This document shows, in pieces, positions 15,951 to 24,957 of a stretch of 64,000 nucleotides of DNA. This stretch comes from Devosia submarina. GTDB lineage: Bacteria; Pseudomonadota; Alphaproteobacteria; Rhizobiales; Devosiaceae. A program made the translations under genes and the position numbers. Position 1 is the first letter of the stretch, and each line of letters starts with the position of its first letter. The stretch is from the NCBI RefSeq assembly GCF_003056345.1, contig NZ_PYWB01000006.1, positions 1 through 64,000 on the forward strand, given 5' to 3'. Under the pieces are notes generated by a model, which worked only from the letters and a program-made list of their open reading frames with translations, made no database searches and was not told the origin of the DNA.

Positions 15951-16550
15951 ATGGAAGGGGTTATCGACGGCGCTTTTGCTGATCCGGTGATGCAATCCCA
16001 GAGCGTTTTTCGCGCGCTCATGGATGCCTTGGCTAATCCGGGAACCATGCGAAAACTGCCCGTTCCCCGGGCAATTGGCACTAGCATGATACCCGAATTG
16101 GTTAGCACACTGCTAACGTTGAGCGATCACGACACCAGCATTTGGCTCGATGAGGTGCTCCGAAGTGAACCGGCAAATGTGCAGTTCGCGAGCTTTCATA
16201 CGGGGGCGCCGATGGTGGCGGAGCCGGGCAGGGCGGCCTTTGCCTTTGTCCATTCGGCCGAAGCGATGCCGCCTTTGGATCAGTTCAATCCCGGTACGCA
16301 GGACTATCCCGATCGTTCGACCACCATCGTGCTGGCTGTGCCGTCGCTCAGTGGCGGGCCAGCGCTGAGCTTGCGGGGGCCCGGCATGAAGGACGAGGTC
16401 CATATTAGCCCATCGGGGCTGCCGGGGGATTTCGTCGGACAGTGGGAAATCAATCGCGCGCTGTTTCCGCGCGGGGTTGATTTGCTGCTGGTGGCCGATG
16501 GGCATGTCATGGGCTTGCCGCGCACAACGCGCATTGCGGAGGGACAGTGA
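15951..16550 (+). CDS. phnH: C-P lyase core complex subunit PhnH
   Basis: PhnH (199 residues) is a core subunit with a fold like PLP-dependent transferases but without the cofactor lysine. Family segments include QSVFRALMDALANPG near the N-terminus, SLSGGPALSLRGPGMKD in the middle and RGVDLLLVADGHVMGLPRTT at the end. Length matches E. coli PhnH (194). It starts one base after phnG and is followed at once by phnI, so the three are translated as a block. Confidence 0.92.
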   Translation: MEGVIDGAFADPVMQSQSVFRALMDALANPGTMRKLPVPRAIGTSMIPELVSTLLTLSDHDTSIWLDEVLRSEPANVQFASFHTGAPMVAEPGRAAFAFVHSAEAMPPLDQFNPGTQDYPDRSTTIVLAVPSLSGGPALSLRGPGMKDEVHISPSGLPGDFVGQWEINRALFPRGVDLLLVADGHVMGLPRTTRIAEGQ

Positions 16551-16551
16551 G

Positions 16552-17631
16552 ATGTATGTAGCAGTCAAGGGCGGGGAAGCCGCCATCAGCAATGCCCATG
16601 CGCTTCTGGCCGATCGGCGCAGAGGGGACCGAAATGTTCCGGCCTTGCGGCTCGACCAGATCGTGGAGCAGCTTGGCCTGGCGGTTGATCGCGCCATGGG
16701 CGAGGGCTCGCTCTATGACAAGGAGCTGGCGGCGCTGGCGCTGTTGCAGGCGCGGGGCGACCTCATCGAGGCGATTTTTCTGGTGCGCGCCTATCGCACG
16801 ACCTTGCCGCGGTTCGGCTATTCCAGGCCCGTGGATACCGGCGCCATGCTGATCGAGCGGCGCATTTCGGCGACCTTCAAGGATTTGCCCGGTGGGCAGA
16901 TGCTGGGGCCGACTTTCGATTATACCCACCGCCTGCTTGATCCAAACATCGTGGGGGATGAGGTGCCGCAACCCGTTATCCGTGCGGCTGAACCCGAGCG
17001 GGCACCGCGCGTCACCGACATGCTGGGCCAGCAGGGCTTGATGGAGCCCGATGGCGACACCGACCCGGAGGGTGAAGTGGGTGATTTGACCCGCGAGCCG
17101 CTGGATTTTCCGCTCGATCGTGATTTGCGGCTGCAGGCGCTTGCGCGGGGCGATGAGGGGTTTTTGCTGGCGCTGGGCTATTCCACGCAGCGTGGCTATG
17201 GCCGCAGCCATCCCTTTGTCGGTGAAATCCGCATCGGTGAGGTGGAGGTTGAGTTTGACGTGCCCGAGCTCGGCTTCGCCGTGAGTTTGGGGCGTATTCG
17301 CGTCACCGAATGCCAAATGGTCAACCAGTTCAAGGGCTCGGCCAAGGTGCCACCGCAGTTTACCCGCGGCTATGGACTGGTGTTCGGGCAAGCGGAGCGC
17401 AAGGCCATGGCCATGTCGCTGGTGGACCGGGCGCTACGAGCGCGTGAGCTTGGGGAAGACATCGTGGCGCCGGCGCAGGACGAGGAGTTCGTCATTTCGC
17501 ACTCGGACAATGTGCAGGCGACGGGGTTCGTGGAGCATCTCAAGCTACCCCATTATGTGGACTTCCAGGCGGAGCTGGATCTGATCCGGCGGATGCGGGC
17601 GGAGCATGAAGCAAAGGAGGCGCTGGAGTGA
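16552..17631 (+). CDS. phnI: C-P lyase core complex subunit PhnI
   Basis: PhnI (359 residues; 354 in E. coli) is the subunit linked to the nucleosidase-like step that forms ribose 1-phosphonate 5-triphosphate. It begins MYVAVKGGEAAISNAH, the usual N-terminus, and contains YSTQRGYGRSHPFVGEIR and the conserved ECQMVNQF region. The ATG at 16552 follows GGAGGGAC and lies one base after phnH; longer in-frame upstream codons run inside phnH and are not used. A 154-base spacer with a palindromic element separates it from phnJ. Confidence 0.92.
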   Translation: MYVAVKGGEAAISNAHALLADRRRGDRNVPALRLDQIVEQLGLAVDRAMGEGSLYDKELAALALLQARGDLIEAIFLVRAYRTTLPRFGYSRPVDTGAMLIERRISATFKDLPGGQMLGPTFDYTHRLLDPNIVGDEVPQPVIRAAEPERAPRVTDMLGQQGLMEPDGDTDPEGEVGDLTREPLDFPLDRDLRLQALARGDEGFLLALGYSTQRGYGRSHPFVGEIRIGEVEVEFDVPELGFAVSLGRIRVTECQMVNQFKGSAKVPPQFTRGYGLVFGQAERKAMAMSLVDRALRARELGEDIVAPAQDEEFVISHSDNVQATGFVEHLKLPHYVDFQAELDLIRRMRAEHEAKEALE

Positions 17632-17649
17632 TGGCTTGCTCAGAAGGTT

Positions 17650-17731
17650 TCACCCTCGGGCTTGAGCCGACGGATCTTAACCTAACGAACGTTCCGCAAG
17701 TGCAGAGCCCTCGGGTCAAGCCCGAGGGTGA
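17650..17731. repeat. Palindromic element between phnI and phnJ
   Basis: Arms 17650-17670 and 17711-17731 are reverse complements at 20 of 21 positions, with a 40-base centre. The right arm is itself a hairpin (CCCTCGGG-TCAAG-CCCGAGGG, 17708-17728). It has the look of a REP-like extragenic palindrome and could affect mRNA stability between the two genes. Confidence 0.8.
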
Positions 17732-17785
17732 CGATCGGGGGTGGGGAAAGCCTGTGCGACCAACGGCATTGGAGGATCAAGCGTC

Positions 17786-18664
17786 ATGACCGCTCTGCCG
17801 CAATACAATTTTGCCTACCTCGATGAGCAGACCAAGCGGATGATCCGGCGGGCCATTCTCAAGGCCATTGCCATTCCGGGGTATCAGGTGCCTTTTTCCT
17901 CGCGGGAGATGCCCATGCCCTATGGTTGGGGCACGGGTGGGGTGCAGGTGACGGCGTCCATCATCGGGCCGGACGATGTTCTCAAGGTTATCGACCAGGG
18001 GGCCGATGACACAACCAATGCCGTGTCGATCCGGGCGTTCTTTGCCAAGGTCGCGCAGGTGCAAACGACGACGCACACGGCTGAGGCCAGTATTATCCAG
18101 ACGCGGCACCGCATTCCGGAGAAGCCGCTGACCGAGGGCCAGGTGCTGGTCTATCAGGTGCCGATACCCGAGCCCTTGCGGTTTCTGGAACCGCGCGAAA
18201 CCGAGACGCGGAAAATGCATGCGCTCGAGGAATACGGGCTGATGCATGTCAAGCTCTACGAGGATATCGCGCGGCACGGGCGGATTGCGACGACCTATGC
18301 CTATCCCGTGAAGGTGGAGGGGCGGTACGTGATGGACCCGAGCCCCACGCCGAAGTTCGACAACCCGAAGATGCATATGAGCCCGGCCCTTCAGCTGTTT
18401 GGCGCCGGGCGCGAGCACCGGATCTATGCCGTGCCGCCCTATACGGAAGTGGTGAGCCTGGATTTCGAGGACCATCCGTTCGAGATCCAGCACTTCGCCG
18501 AGCCTTGCGCGCTATGCGGGGCGACAGAGGTGTATCTCGATGAGGTCATTCTGGATGACCGGGGCGGGCATATGTTTGTTTGTTCGGACACGGATAATTG
18601 CGAGGAGCGGCGGCAAGCCGGGCATGTGGGTTCGCTTGGAACGGGACGGGAGGCGGCGGAGTGA
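17786..18664 (+). CDS. phnJ: Carbon-phosphorus lyase, radical-SAM subunit PhnJ
   Basis: PhnJ breaks the C-P bond of ribose 1-methylphosphonate 5-phosphate by radical chemistry, releasing methane (from methylphosphonate) and a cyclic ribose phosphate. The 292-residue protein keeps the full cysteine pattern C-x2-C-x21-C-x5-C (CALC, then CSDTDNC) that binds the 4Fe-4S cluster and supplies the thiyl radical. The N-terminus YNFAYLDEQTKRMIRRA is typical. The ATG at 17786 has GGAGG upstream. Its distance from phnI suggests separate control of message stability. It is in frame and full length, so C-P lyase should be active. Confidence 0.95.
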   Translation: MTALPQYNFAYLDEQTKRMIRRAILKAIAIPGYQVPFSSREMPMPYGWGTGGVQVTASIIGPDDVLKVIDQGADDTTNAVSIRAFFAKVAQVQTTTHTAEASIIQTRHRIPEKPLTEGQVLVYQVPIPEPLRFLEPRETETRKMHALEEYGLMHVKLYEDIARHGRIATTYAYPVKVEGRYVMDPSPTPKFDNPKMHMSPALQLFGAGREHRIYAVPPYTEVVSLDFEDHPFEIQHFAEPCALCGATEVYLDEVILDDRGGHMFVCSDTDNCEERRQAGHVGSLGTGREAAE

Positions 18665-18683
18665 TGCGCTTTTTCAGTAGGCT

Positions 18684-18742
18684 TGTCGAACCACGAGGTC
18701 GTGGCACTCAGGCCTCCACTCGCTCGCCCTCGTGGTTCGACA
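18684..18742. repeat. Palindromic element between phnJ and phnK
   Basis: A perfect 15-bp inverted repeat: TGTCGAACCACGAGG at 18684-18698 and its reverse complement at 18728-18742, with a 29-base centre. Its sequence differs from the phnI-phnJ element. It looks like a dispersed extragenic palindrome of rhizobial type. Confidence 0.85.
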
Positions 18743-18794
18743 GGCTCACCATGAGGGCTTTGGAGATGCGGGAGTTTGGCGGGGAGATTGGAAA

Positions 18795-19568
18795 ATGATC
18801 GAACCTCTCTTGAGGGTGGAAGGCCTCACCAAATATTACGGCACTCGCCTGGGTTGCGCCGACGTCTCCTTTGAGCTCTGGCCCGGTGAAGTGCTGGCCA
18901 TTGTGGGCGAGAGTGGGTCGGGCAAGACGACTTTGCTGAATTCGCTCTCAGCGACGCTGGAGCCTTCATCGGGACGTACGCTCTACCGCATGCGCGACGA
19001 GCAATGGCGCAATATCTATGAGTTGAGCGAGGCCGAGCGGCGGTTCCTGGTGCGGACGGACTGGGGCTTTGTTCATCAGAACCCGGCTGATGGGCTGCGC
19101 ATGAATGTTTCGGCTGGCGCTAATGTCGGGGAGCGGCTGATGGCGGTGGGTGACCGGCACTATGGCCACATCCGCGAGACGGCGCTGGATTGGCTGGGGC
19201 GGGTGGAAATCGCAGCAGACCGGATCGACGATCAGCCGCGATCCTTTTCGGGCGGCATGCGCCAGCGGCTGCAGATTGCGCGTAACCTCGTGACGGGGCC
19301 GCGGCTGGTGTTCATGGACGAGCCGACTGGGGGGCTCGATGTGTCGGTGCAGGCGCGATTGCTCGACCTGCTGCGTGGCTTGGTGGGTGAACTTGGACTG
19401 GCGGCGATTGTGGTCACGCATGATCTGGCTGTGGCCCGGCTTTTGAGCCACCGCATGATGGTTATGAAGGATGGGCGGGTGATCGAGGCGGGGTTGACCG
19501 ACCGCGTGCTGGACGACCCGCGCGAGCCTTACACGCAGCTGCTTGTGTCTTCCATTTTGCAGGTGTGA
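18795..19568 (+). CDS. phnK: C-P lyase complex ATP-binding protein PhnK
   Basis: PhnK (257 residues) is an ABC-type ATPase that docks on PhnJ in the core complex rather than driving transport. Walker A is GESGSGKTTL, the signature SFSGGMRQRLQIARNL and Walker B LVFMDEP, followed by the H-loop VVTHDLAVARLL. It is close in sequence to dipeptide-transporter ATPases, but its place between phnJ and phnL fixes the identity. The ATG at 18795 is used; in-frame codons before it lie in the palindromic spacer. Confidence 0.93.
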   Translation: MIEPLLRVEGLTKYYGTRLGCADVSFELWPGEVLAIVGESGSGKTTLLNSLSATLEPSSGRTLYRMRDEQWRNIYELSEAERRFLVRTDWGFVHQNPADGLRMNVSAGANVGERLMAVGDRHYGHIRETALDWLGRVEIAADRIDDQPRSFSGGMRQRLQIARNLVTGPRLVFMDEPTGGLDVSVQARLLDLLRGLVGELGLAAIVVTHDLAVARLLSHRMMVMKDGRVIEAGLTDRVLDDPREPYTQLLVSSILQV

Positions 19569-19584
19569 GGGGGCGCTGCAGCAT

Positions 19585-19642
19585 GCCCCGTTACTGGGGC
19601 TAATCCACCCCCTCCCGTGATCCCTCCCCGCAAGGGGGAGGG
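19585..19642. repeat. Two hairpins between phnK and phnL
   Basis: GCCCC-GTTACT-GGGGC at 19585-19600 is followed by CCCTCCCC-GCAAG-GGGGAGGG at 19622-19642. Both stems are perfect. Neither is followed by a T run close enough to act as a standard terminator for phnK. Confidence 0.7.
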
Positions 19643-19669
19643 TGTCGACTGAAGCTTTGGAGTCTTTTT

Positions 19670-20371
19670 ATGGCTGCTCTTTTTGTTCGCGATCTTTCCA
19701 AGAATTTCACCATGCATCTGCGCTATGGCGTGGTGTTGCCGGTGGTCAGCAATGTCCGGTTCGAGGTGGAGCCGGGCGAATGCGTGGTGCTGGGCGGACC
19801 GTCAGGGGTGGGCAAAAGCTCGATCCTCAAGATGGTCTATGGGAACTATGGTGTGGATGGGGGTGCCATCTTGCTCCAGCATCATGGCCAGAGCATTGAT
19901 CTGGTGGCGGCCGATCCGCGCACTGTGCTGACGCTGCGGCGCGACATTATCGGCTATGTCAGCCAGTTCCTGCGCACGGTGCCGCGCGTGTCGGCGCTTG
20001 ATGTTGTGGCGGAGCCGCTGGTTATTCGCGGCATCGACAAGGGCGAGGCGCAGGGGCGTGCGATGAGGTTGCTGAAAAGGCTCAATCTGCCGGAGCGGTT
20101 GTGGGCGCTGCCGCCAGCGACGTTTTCGGGCGGGGAGCAGCAGCGGGTGAATATTGCGCGGGGCTTCATAACCGATCATCCCGTCCTGTTGCTCGACGAG
20201 CCCACGGCTTCGCTTGACGCTACCAATCGGGCAGTGGTGGTTGCCATGATTGCCGAAAAGAAAGCCGCGGGGGTGGCGTTGCTGGGCATTTTCCACGACG
20301 AGGAAGCGCGCGAGCAGGTGGCCGACAGGATCATCGATGTCACCGCTTTTGCGCCGACGGTTGCTGCATAA
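19670..20371 (+). CDS. phnL: C-P lyase complex ATP-binding protein PhnL
   Basis: PhnL (233 residues) is the second ABC-type ATPase of the C-P lyase pathway, needed with PhnG, PhnH and PhnI for the first step and able to bind the core above PhnK. Walker A GPSGVGKSSI, signature TFSGGEQQRVNIARG and Walker B VLLLDEPTASLD are intact. GGAG precedes the ATG. A 213-base spacer with a strong hairpin separates it from phnC. Confidence 0.93.
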   Translation: MAALFVRDLSKNFTMHLRYGVVLPVVSNVRFEVEPGECVVLGGPSGVGKSSILKMVYGNYGVDGGAILLQHHGQSIDLVAADPRTVLTLRRDIIGYVSQFLRTVPRVSALDVVAEPLVIRGIDKGEAQGRAMRLLKRLNLPERLWALPPATFSGGEQQRVNIARGFITDHPVLLLDEPTASLDATNRAVVVAMIAEKKAAGVALLGIFHDEEAREQVADRIIDVTAFAPTVAA

Positions 20372-20433
20372 GGGCAAGTCAGCGCTTTGCCGGGCGAAAG
20401 GCCTGGCTGGCAGCTGTCACCCTTGTGGTGAGG

Positions 20434-20454
20434 AGGGGCCCCAAGCGGGCCCCT
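20434..20454. repeat. Hairpin between phnL and phnC
   Basis: AGGGGCCC-CAAGC-GGGCCCCT is a perfect 8-bp stem of G and C pairs with a 5-base loop, 62 bases after phnL and 130 before phnC. No T run follows. It may protect the upstream message or mark the boundary between enzyme and transporter genes. Confidence 0.7.
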
Positions 20455-20584
20455 AGCCTTTGGGGCATGTCGCGACAACGAACGAAATGGCAAGGGTGGA
20501 TGGTCATGGAACCGTCACCCAAGTGTTATTCCAGCTTCACGTCCCCACCATAGCACTGCCGCAGCTGAAGAGCGGGGCAGGCTG

Positions 20585-21412
20585 ATGCTGAAGATTTCCA
20601 ATGTATCGCGACGGTTTGGCGACAAGCTCGCCGTGGATGGCGTGAGCCTTGAAATCCCGCAAGGGCAGATGGTGGGTATTATTGGCCGCTCCGGCGCCGG
20701 CAAGTCGACCTTGCTGCGCATGATCAACCGGCTCAACGATGTTTCCTCGGGCTATATCGAATATGATGGCGTGCGCACCTCCGAGCTGCGCGGCCAGGCC
20801 TTGCGCAATTGGCAACGCGATTGCGCCATGATCTTCCAGCAGTTCAATCTGGTGCCGCGGCTCGATGTCATCACCAATGTGATGCTGGGCCGGCTCAATG
20901 GCCGTCATCCCGTGCTGAACCTGCTGCAGCTGTTTTCCGCCGAGGAGCAGTTGGCAGCGCTCAAGGCGCTGGAACGGCTCGACATTGCGCAAACGGCGCT
21001 GCAATGGGCGCAGACGCTTTCGGGCGGGCAGCAGCAGCGCGTGGCCATTGCGCGGGCGCTGATGCAGGGGCCCAGGGTGATCCTCGCCGATGAGCCAATC
21101 GCCAGCCTTGATCCGCGCAATGCGCAGATCGTGATGGACAGCCTGCGCGATATCAATGCCGAAGGCATAACGGTGATCACCAATTTGCATACGCTTGATA
21201 CGGCGCGCGCCTATTGCGAGCGCGTTATCGGCATGGCGGCGGGCAGGATCGTGTTCGACGGCACGCCCGCACAGCTTTCCACCGACGTGGCTCGCACCAT
21301 CTACGGTGCCGATGGGCTCAAGGAGGCTTTTTCGGAAGCCATGACGTCGACTGCGATCGCGCCTTTAGCGCCGCTCAACGCCGCGTCCCTCAGCGTCAGC
21401 TTGCTGTCATAA
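20585..21412 (+). CDS. phnC: Phosphonate ABC transporter ATP-binding protein PhnC
   Basis: PhnC (275 residues) powers import of phosphonates through PhnE1 and PhnE2. Walker A is [12 protein letters not shown], the signature [15 protein letters not shown] and Walker [21 protein letters not shown]-type Q-loop appears as [17 protein letters not shown], which is typical of PhnC. The last 25 residues are an Ala/Pro/Leu-rich tail. It starts the transporter half of the operon, with phnD 58 bases downstream. Confidence 0.93.
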   Translation: MLKISNVSRRFGDKLAVDGVSLEIPQGQMVGIIGRSGAGKSTLLRMINRLNDVSSGYIEYDGVRTSELRGQALRNWQRDCAMIFQQFNLVPRLDVITNVMLGRLNGRHPVLNLLQLFSAEEQLAALKALERLDIAQTALQWAQTLSGGQQQRVAIARALMQGPRVILADEPIASLDPRNAQIVMDSLRDINAEGITVITNLHTLDTARAYCERVIGMAAGRIVFDGTPAQLSTDVARTIYGADGLKEAFSEAMTSTAIAPLAPLNAASLSVSLLS

Positions 21413-21470
21413 ATCCGTTCCGCTGCCGGTTTCTCCGGCCGCCAACACCAGCGTCACCAAAGGAAGTATT

Positions 21471-22379
21471 ATGTCCGCAATCCGCAAAGTGCTTTTGGCC
21501 TCCGTTGCCCTTTCCATGTCTACTGCTGTCTTCGCACAGGAAGTTTCCGTGTTGCGCATTGGCCTTGATGGCGGGGAAAACGAAGCCGACCAGCTGCGTC
21601 GTTCGGAATGCGTTGCCGAGCCGCTCAAGGCTGCCACGGGCGTTTCGGAAGTGCAGTTCTTCCCATCGCCCGACTATAACGGCATCATCCAGGGCCTGCT
21701 TGGCGGCACGATCGACATCGCCATCATGGGAGCGTCGTCCTATGCGGCCATTTACCTGCAGGACCCGGAAGCTGTCGATCCGGTTTTGACCACCCAGCAG
21801 GAAGATGGCTCGACTGGCTATCACACGATCATGGTTGCCCGGGCCGATTCCGGCATCACCGATCTGGCGTCCACGGAAGGCAAGAAGCTTGGCTTTGCCG
21901 ATCCGGATTCCACCTCGGGCTTCCTTATCCCCAACGTTGCGCTGCCGGTCGATCTGGGTAAGCCGATCGCTGAATTCTATGAGGAAACCGGCTTTGGCGG
22001 CGGCCACGAGAATCTGGTTCTGGGTGTGCTGGATGGGACATGGGACGTCGGCACCACTTTCGGCTCGGGCCAGGGCGAGTGGTCGGAAGGTTATACCTCG
22101 GGCAATCTGCGCATCATGGTCGACAAGGGCCTGCTCGACATGGATGACCTTGTGGAAGTCTGGCAATCGCCCATCATCCCCAACGGTCCGCTCATGGTTT
22201 CCAACAAGCTGCCGGCCGAAATGAAGAGCAAGATCACGCAATTCTTCATGGGCCTGCCGGAAGCCGATTTCGAATGCTTCGATGCCTTCACGGCTGGCGG
22301 CTACACCAATTTCGTCGAGGGCAGCGAGGAAATGTACCAGACCATTATCGACGCGCGGCGCTCGGTTATCGGCGGCTAG
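21471..22379 (+). CDS. phnD: Phosphonate ABC transporter substrate-binding protein PhnD
   Basis: PhnD (302 residues) is the periplasmic receptor that captures phosphonates. MSAIRKVLLASVALSMSTAVFA is a clear signal peptide. VQFFPSPDYNGIIQGLLGGTID and IMGASSYAAIYLQDP match the phosphonate-binding loop region of the family, and GFADPDSTSGFLIPN the second lobe. AAGGAAG precedes the ATG. It is followed by the two permease genes; the spacing of 76 bases to phnE1 is normal when the binding protein is made in excess. Confidence 0.94.
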   Translation: MSAIRKVLLASVALSMSTAVFAQEVSVLRIGLDGGENEADQLRRSECVAEPLKAATGVSEVQFFPSPDYNGIIQGLLGGTIDIAIMGASSYAAIYLQDPEAVDPVLTTQQEDGSTGYHTIMVARADSGITDLASTEGKKLGFADPDSTSGFLIPNVALPVDLGKPIAEFYEETGFGGGHENLVLGVLDGTWDVGTTFGSGQGEWSEGYTSGNLRIMVDKGLLDMDDLVEVWQSPIIPNGPLMVSNKLPAEMKSKITQFFMGLPEADFECFDAFTAGGYTNFVEGSEEMYQTIIDARRSVIGG

Positions 22380-22455
22380 TTCTGAACGACCAACAAGCAC
22401 GATCTCATTCTGGCCTGCGCCGGGATGGGATCGTGGAACTTTGGAGATCGTCGAC

Positions 22456-23430
22456 ATGGCCGACATCGCTTCCAGCCCTGATGGGTTGACGCCCGCCAGC
22501 CAAACTCTGCTGCGCCATTATCGCAGCCAGGTGGTGACGCGCCGGGTTTATTCCATCCTGATCAGCCTTGGAGTGCTCGCCGCGCTGGTGATGGCGATGG
22601 GCTACGCCAATGCAGCCAATTCGGGGAAGTTCTTTGATCGGCTTCCTTATATGTTCGACTTCATCAAGAACTTCGTGCCGCGTGATCCGCTGGAGATCTT
22701 TCGCGCCATGTTCGGGCTGGAGTCACCTTATTTCGATGGCTCGGCCAAATATGACTATACCGCCGGTGGGGTCTATCTGACCGACAGCCTCTATATCCCC
22801 AGCTTCGTTTACCAGCTGATCATTACGGTCAATATCGCGGTCGTCTCGACCTTCATCGGGGCTGGGTTGGCGTTCTGCCTGTGCTTTTTCGCAGCTACCA
22901 ATCTTGTGGGGGCAGGTGCCGTGCGCTGGTTCATGCGCCGCACCATGGAAGTGCTGCGTGCCTTTCCAGAGATCGTCATTGCGGGCCTTTTGACCGCCGT
23001 TCTTTCCATAGGCCCTATTGCCGCAATCGTGGCTGTGTCGCTCCATACGGTGGGGGCGCTGGGCAAGCTGTTTTTCGAAGTGGTGGAAAACGCCGACATG
23101 AAGCCTGATGAGGGGCTGAAGTCAGTGGGGGCTACATGGCTGGAGCGCGTACGCTACGCCATTGTGCCCCAGGTCCTGCCGAATTTCGTCAGCTACACGC
23201 TGCTGCGGCTGGAGGTGAATGTGCGGGCGTCCACCATTATCGGGGCCGTGGGAGGCGGTGGCATCGGGGAGGTGTTTCGCCTCTCGATCGGGCGCGACTA
23301 CGCCGCGCAGACCTACGCCATCATCATCATGCTGCTCGTTACCATCATTGTCATCGACCAGTTCTCGGGCTGGCTGCGCCGCCGGCTGGTGGGCAACCAG
23401 GGTTTTGAGCTTGCGAGGGGGAGCGTCTAG
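22456..23430 (+). CDS. phnE: Phosphonate ABC transporter permease PhnE (first copy)
   Basis: The 324-residue membrane protein is a binding-protein-dependent permease of the PhnE family. An N-terminal helix (SILISLGVLAALVMAMGYA) is followed by a region outside the membrane and a core of about five helices with the cytoplasmic loop ADMKPDEGLKSVGATWLERV, the EAA-type contact for PhnC. The ATG at 22456 follows TTGGAG; longer in-frame codons would run into phnD. Its stop codon touches the start of the second permease gene, so the pair probably forms a heterodimer. Confidence 0.9.
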   Translation: MADIASSPDGLTPASQTLLRHYRSQVVTRRVYSILISLGVLAALVMAMGYANAANSGKFFDRLPYMFDFIKNFVPRDPLEIFRAMFGLESPYFDGSAKYDYTAGGVYLTDSLYIPSFVYQLIITVNIAVVSTFIGAGLAFCLCFFAATNLVGAGAVRWFMRRTMEVLRAFPEIVIAGLLTAVLSIGPIAAIVAVSLHTVGALGKLFFEVVENADMKPDEGLKSVGATWLERVRYAIVPQVLPNFVSYTLLRLEVNVRASTIIGAVGGGGIGEVFRLSIGRDYAAQTYAIIIMLLVTIIVIDQFSGWLRRRLVGNQGFELARGSV

Positions 23431-24771
23431 ATGTCGGCGATCAGTGCTGCCGAGCGCATTCGGCTGGAAAAGAAGTTTCCTGACGTGTTCCGGCACATTT
23501 TTGCCAGGCGGTTTGGCCTGCCGTTCGGCATTGGGCTGACGCTGCTGTACCTGGTATTCTGCTGGTTCTTCTTTGGCGTTGGTCCTGCGGTGCAGAACGG
23601 CAAGTGGGATCGTGCGGCGATCTATGTGCAGGACTGGTACTCCTGGCGGGCCCAGCCGCGGCTGCGCTTCACAGACGACGCTGTAGTTCCGCAATGGTCG
23701 AGCCGAGGGCAGTATGCGGAAGGGGCGACAATCGACTGGCTCACCCCGCATGAAGACGGCACCATGACTGCCACTTTCGGGAGGGATTCCGATCGGCTCG
23801 ACATCTCGACCACGCGCGTTGATGTTTATGTGGGTGGCGTGGCCTATCCCGTGACCATCACCGAAGACGGCGTCTTTGCCCCGGCGGATGTACCCCCAGC
23901 CATTGAGCAGGATCGCCAGAAGGTCTTGGTCGATTATGGCTTTGCCGGGCAGGCGGAAATCCGCGCCAACCAGGTCTCTATCCAGCGCCGCTTCCTGGGC
24001 TGGGCCAATTTCCTTTATGATCCCAAGTCGCCGCTGTGGGGCCATGATCTTTTCTCGACCCTGGGCCTGATCTTTTCGGGCGAGCGCGTGGTTCCCGAAA
24101 TGTCGAATGCCGAACTGGTGCTCAAGGAGTGGCTCGGTAACCGGGCCTGGCAGCATGGCGACATTCTTGCCAAGCTGGTGCAGACGCTGGTGATGGCGTT
24201 TATTGGAACATTGCTGGCGACGCTGGTGGCCTTTCCGTTGGCCTTTATCGCTGCGCGCAATATTACCCAGAAGCGCGCGGCCAATTGGTTCATGAAGCGC
24301 TTCTTCGACTTCATACGCTCGGTGGACATGCTGATCTGGGCGCTGTTCTTTACCCGCGGCTTCGGGCCCGGTCCTATCCCCGGCATTGCGGCGATCTTTT
24401 TTACCGACACTGGCGCGCTGGGGAAGGTTTATGCCGAAGCGCTCGAAAACGTGGATGACAAGCAGCGCGAGGGCATCAAATCGGTTGGCGCCAGCGCGGC
24501 TGCCGTCAACCGCTTCGGCGTCGTGCCCCAGGTGCTGCCGGTTTTCGTATCGCAGTCGCTCTATTTCTGGGAAAGCAATATCCGCTCGGCCACCATCATC
24601 GGCGCCGTGGGGGCAGGAGGGATCGGGCTCAAGCTGCTTGAATCCATGGGCACCAATTCGGACTGGGACAAGGTGGCCTATATGGTGCTGCTGATCCTGC
24701 TTGTCGTCTTTGTCTTTGACAATATTTCCAACGCGATCCGCTCACGACTGATTGGCACGGCCAATTCCTGA
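23431..24771 (+). CDS. phnE: Phosphonate ABC transporter permease PhnE2 with extra soluble region
   Basis: This 446-residue permease pairs with the first PhnE. It has one helix near residue 30-50, then about 180 residues outside the membrane that include WRAQPRLRFTDDAV and beta-rich segments, then the transport core (about 240-440) with the EAA-like loop ALENVDDKQREGIKSVGA. A long second permease of this kind is common in rhizobial phn clusters. It starts directly after the phnE1 stop. A strong terminator about 100 bases downstream ends the operon. Confidence 0.9.
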   Translation: MSAISAAERIRLEKKFPDVFRHIFARRFGLPFGIGLTLLYLVFCWFFFGVGPAVQNGKWDRAAIYVQDWYSWRAQPRLRFTDDAVVPQWSSRGQYAEGATIDWLTPHEDGTMTATFGRDSDRLDISTTRVDVYVGGVAYPVTITEDGVFAPADVPPAIEQDRQKVLVDYGFAGQAEIRANQVSIQRRFLGWANFLYDPKSPLWGHDLFSTLGLIFSGERVVPEMSNAELVLKEWLGNRAWQHGDILAKLVQTLVMAFIGTLLATLVAFPLAFIAARNITQKRAANWFMKRFFDFIRSVDMLIWALFFTRGFGPGPIPGIAAIFFTDTGALGKVYAEALENVDDKQREGIKSVGASAAAVNRFGVVPQVLPVFVSQSLYFWESNIRSATIIGAVGAGGIGLKLLESMGTNSDWDKVAYMVLLILLVVFVFDNISNAIRSRLIGTANS

Positions 24772-24871
24772 GCAATACAGGCGTTCGATCGCCCAGCTGA
24801 TCGCCGGCTTTATGGGCGCCCGAACACTGATATTCATCGCACGGGCTGTGACGGGCACCAAAGCCCAGCAA

Positions 24872-24912
24872 ATCGACCGGATGCCATGGAGGCCCTCCGG
24901 TCGATCTTTTTT
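24872..24912 (+). terminator. Rho-independent terminator of the phn operon
   Basis: A perfect 10-bp stem (ATCGACCGGA at 24872-24881 with its complement at 24896-24905), 14-base loop, then C and six T. It lies 100 bases after phnE2 and before the convergent SDR gene. Confidence 0.9.
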
Positions 24913-24957
24913 GGAAACACCGAAATATTGCTGGGCGATCCGCTTGCCTTGAGGAGC

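Noticed and set aside
17632..20584. Spacers in phn read as terminators that split the operon
   Set aside because: The hairpins lack T runs and all genes keep one direction and order typical of a single phn operon.
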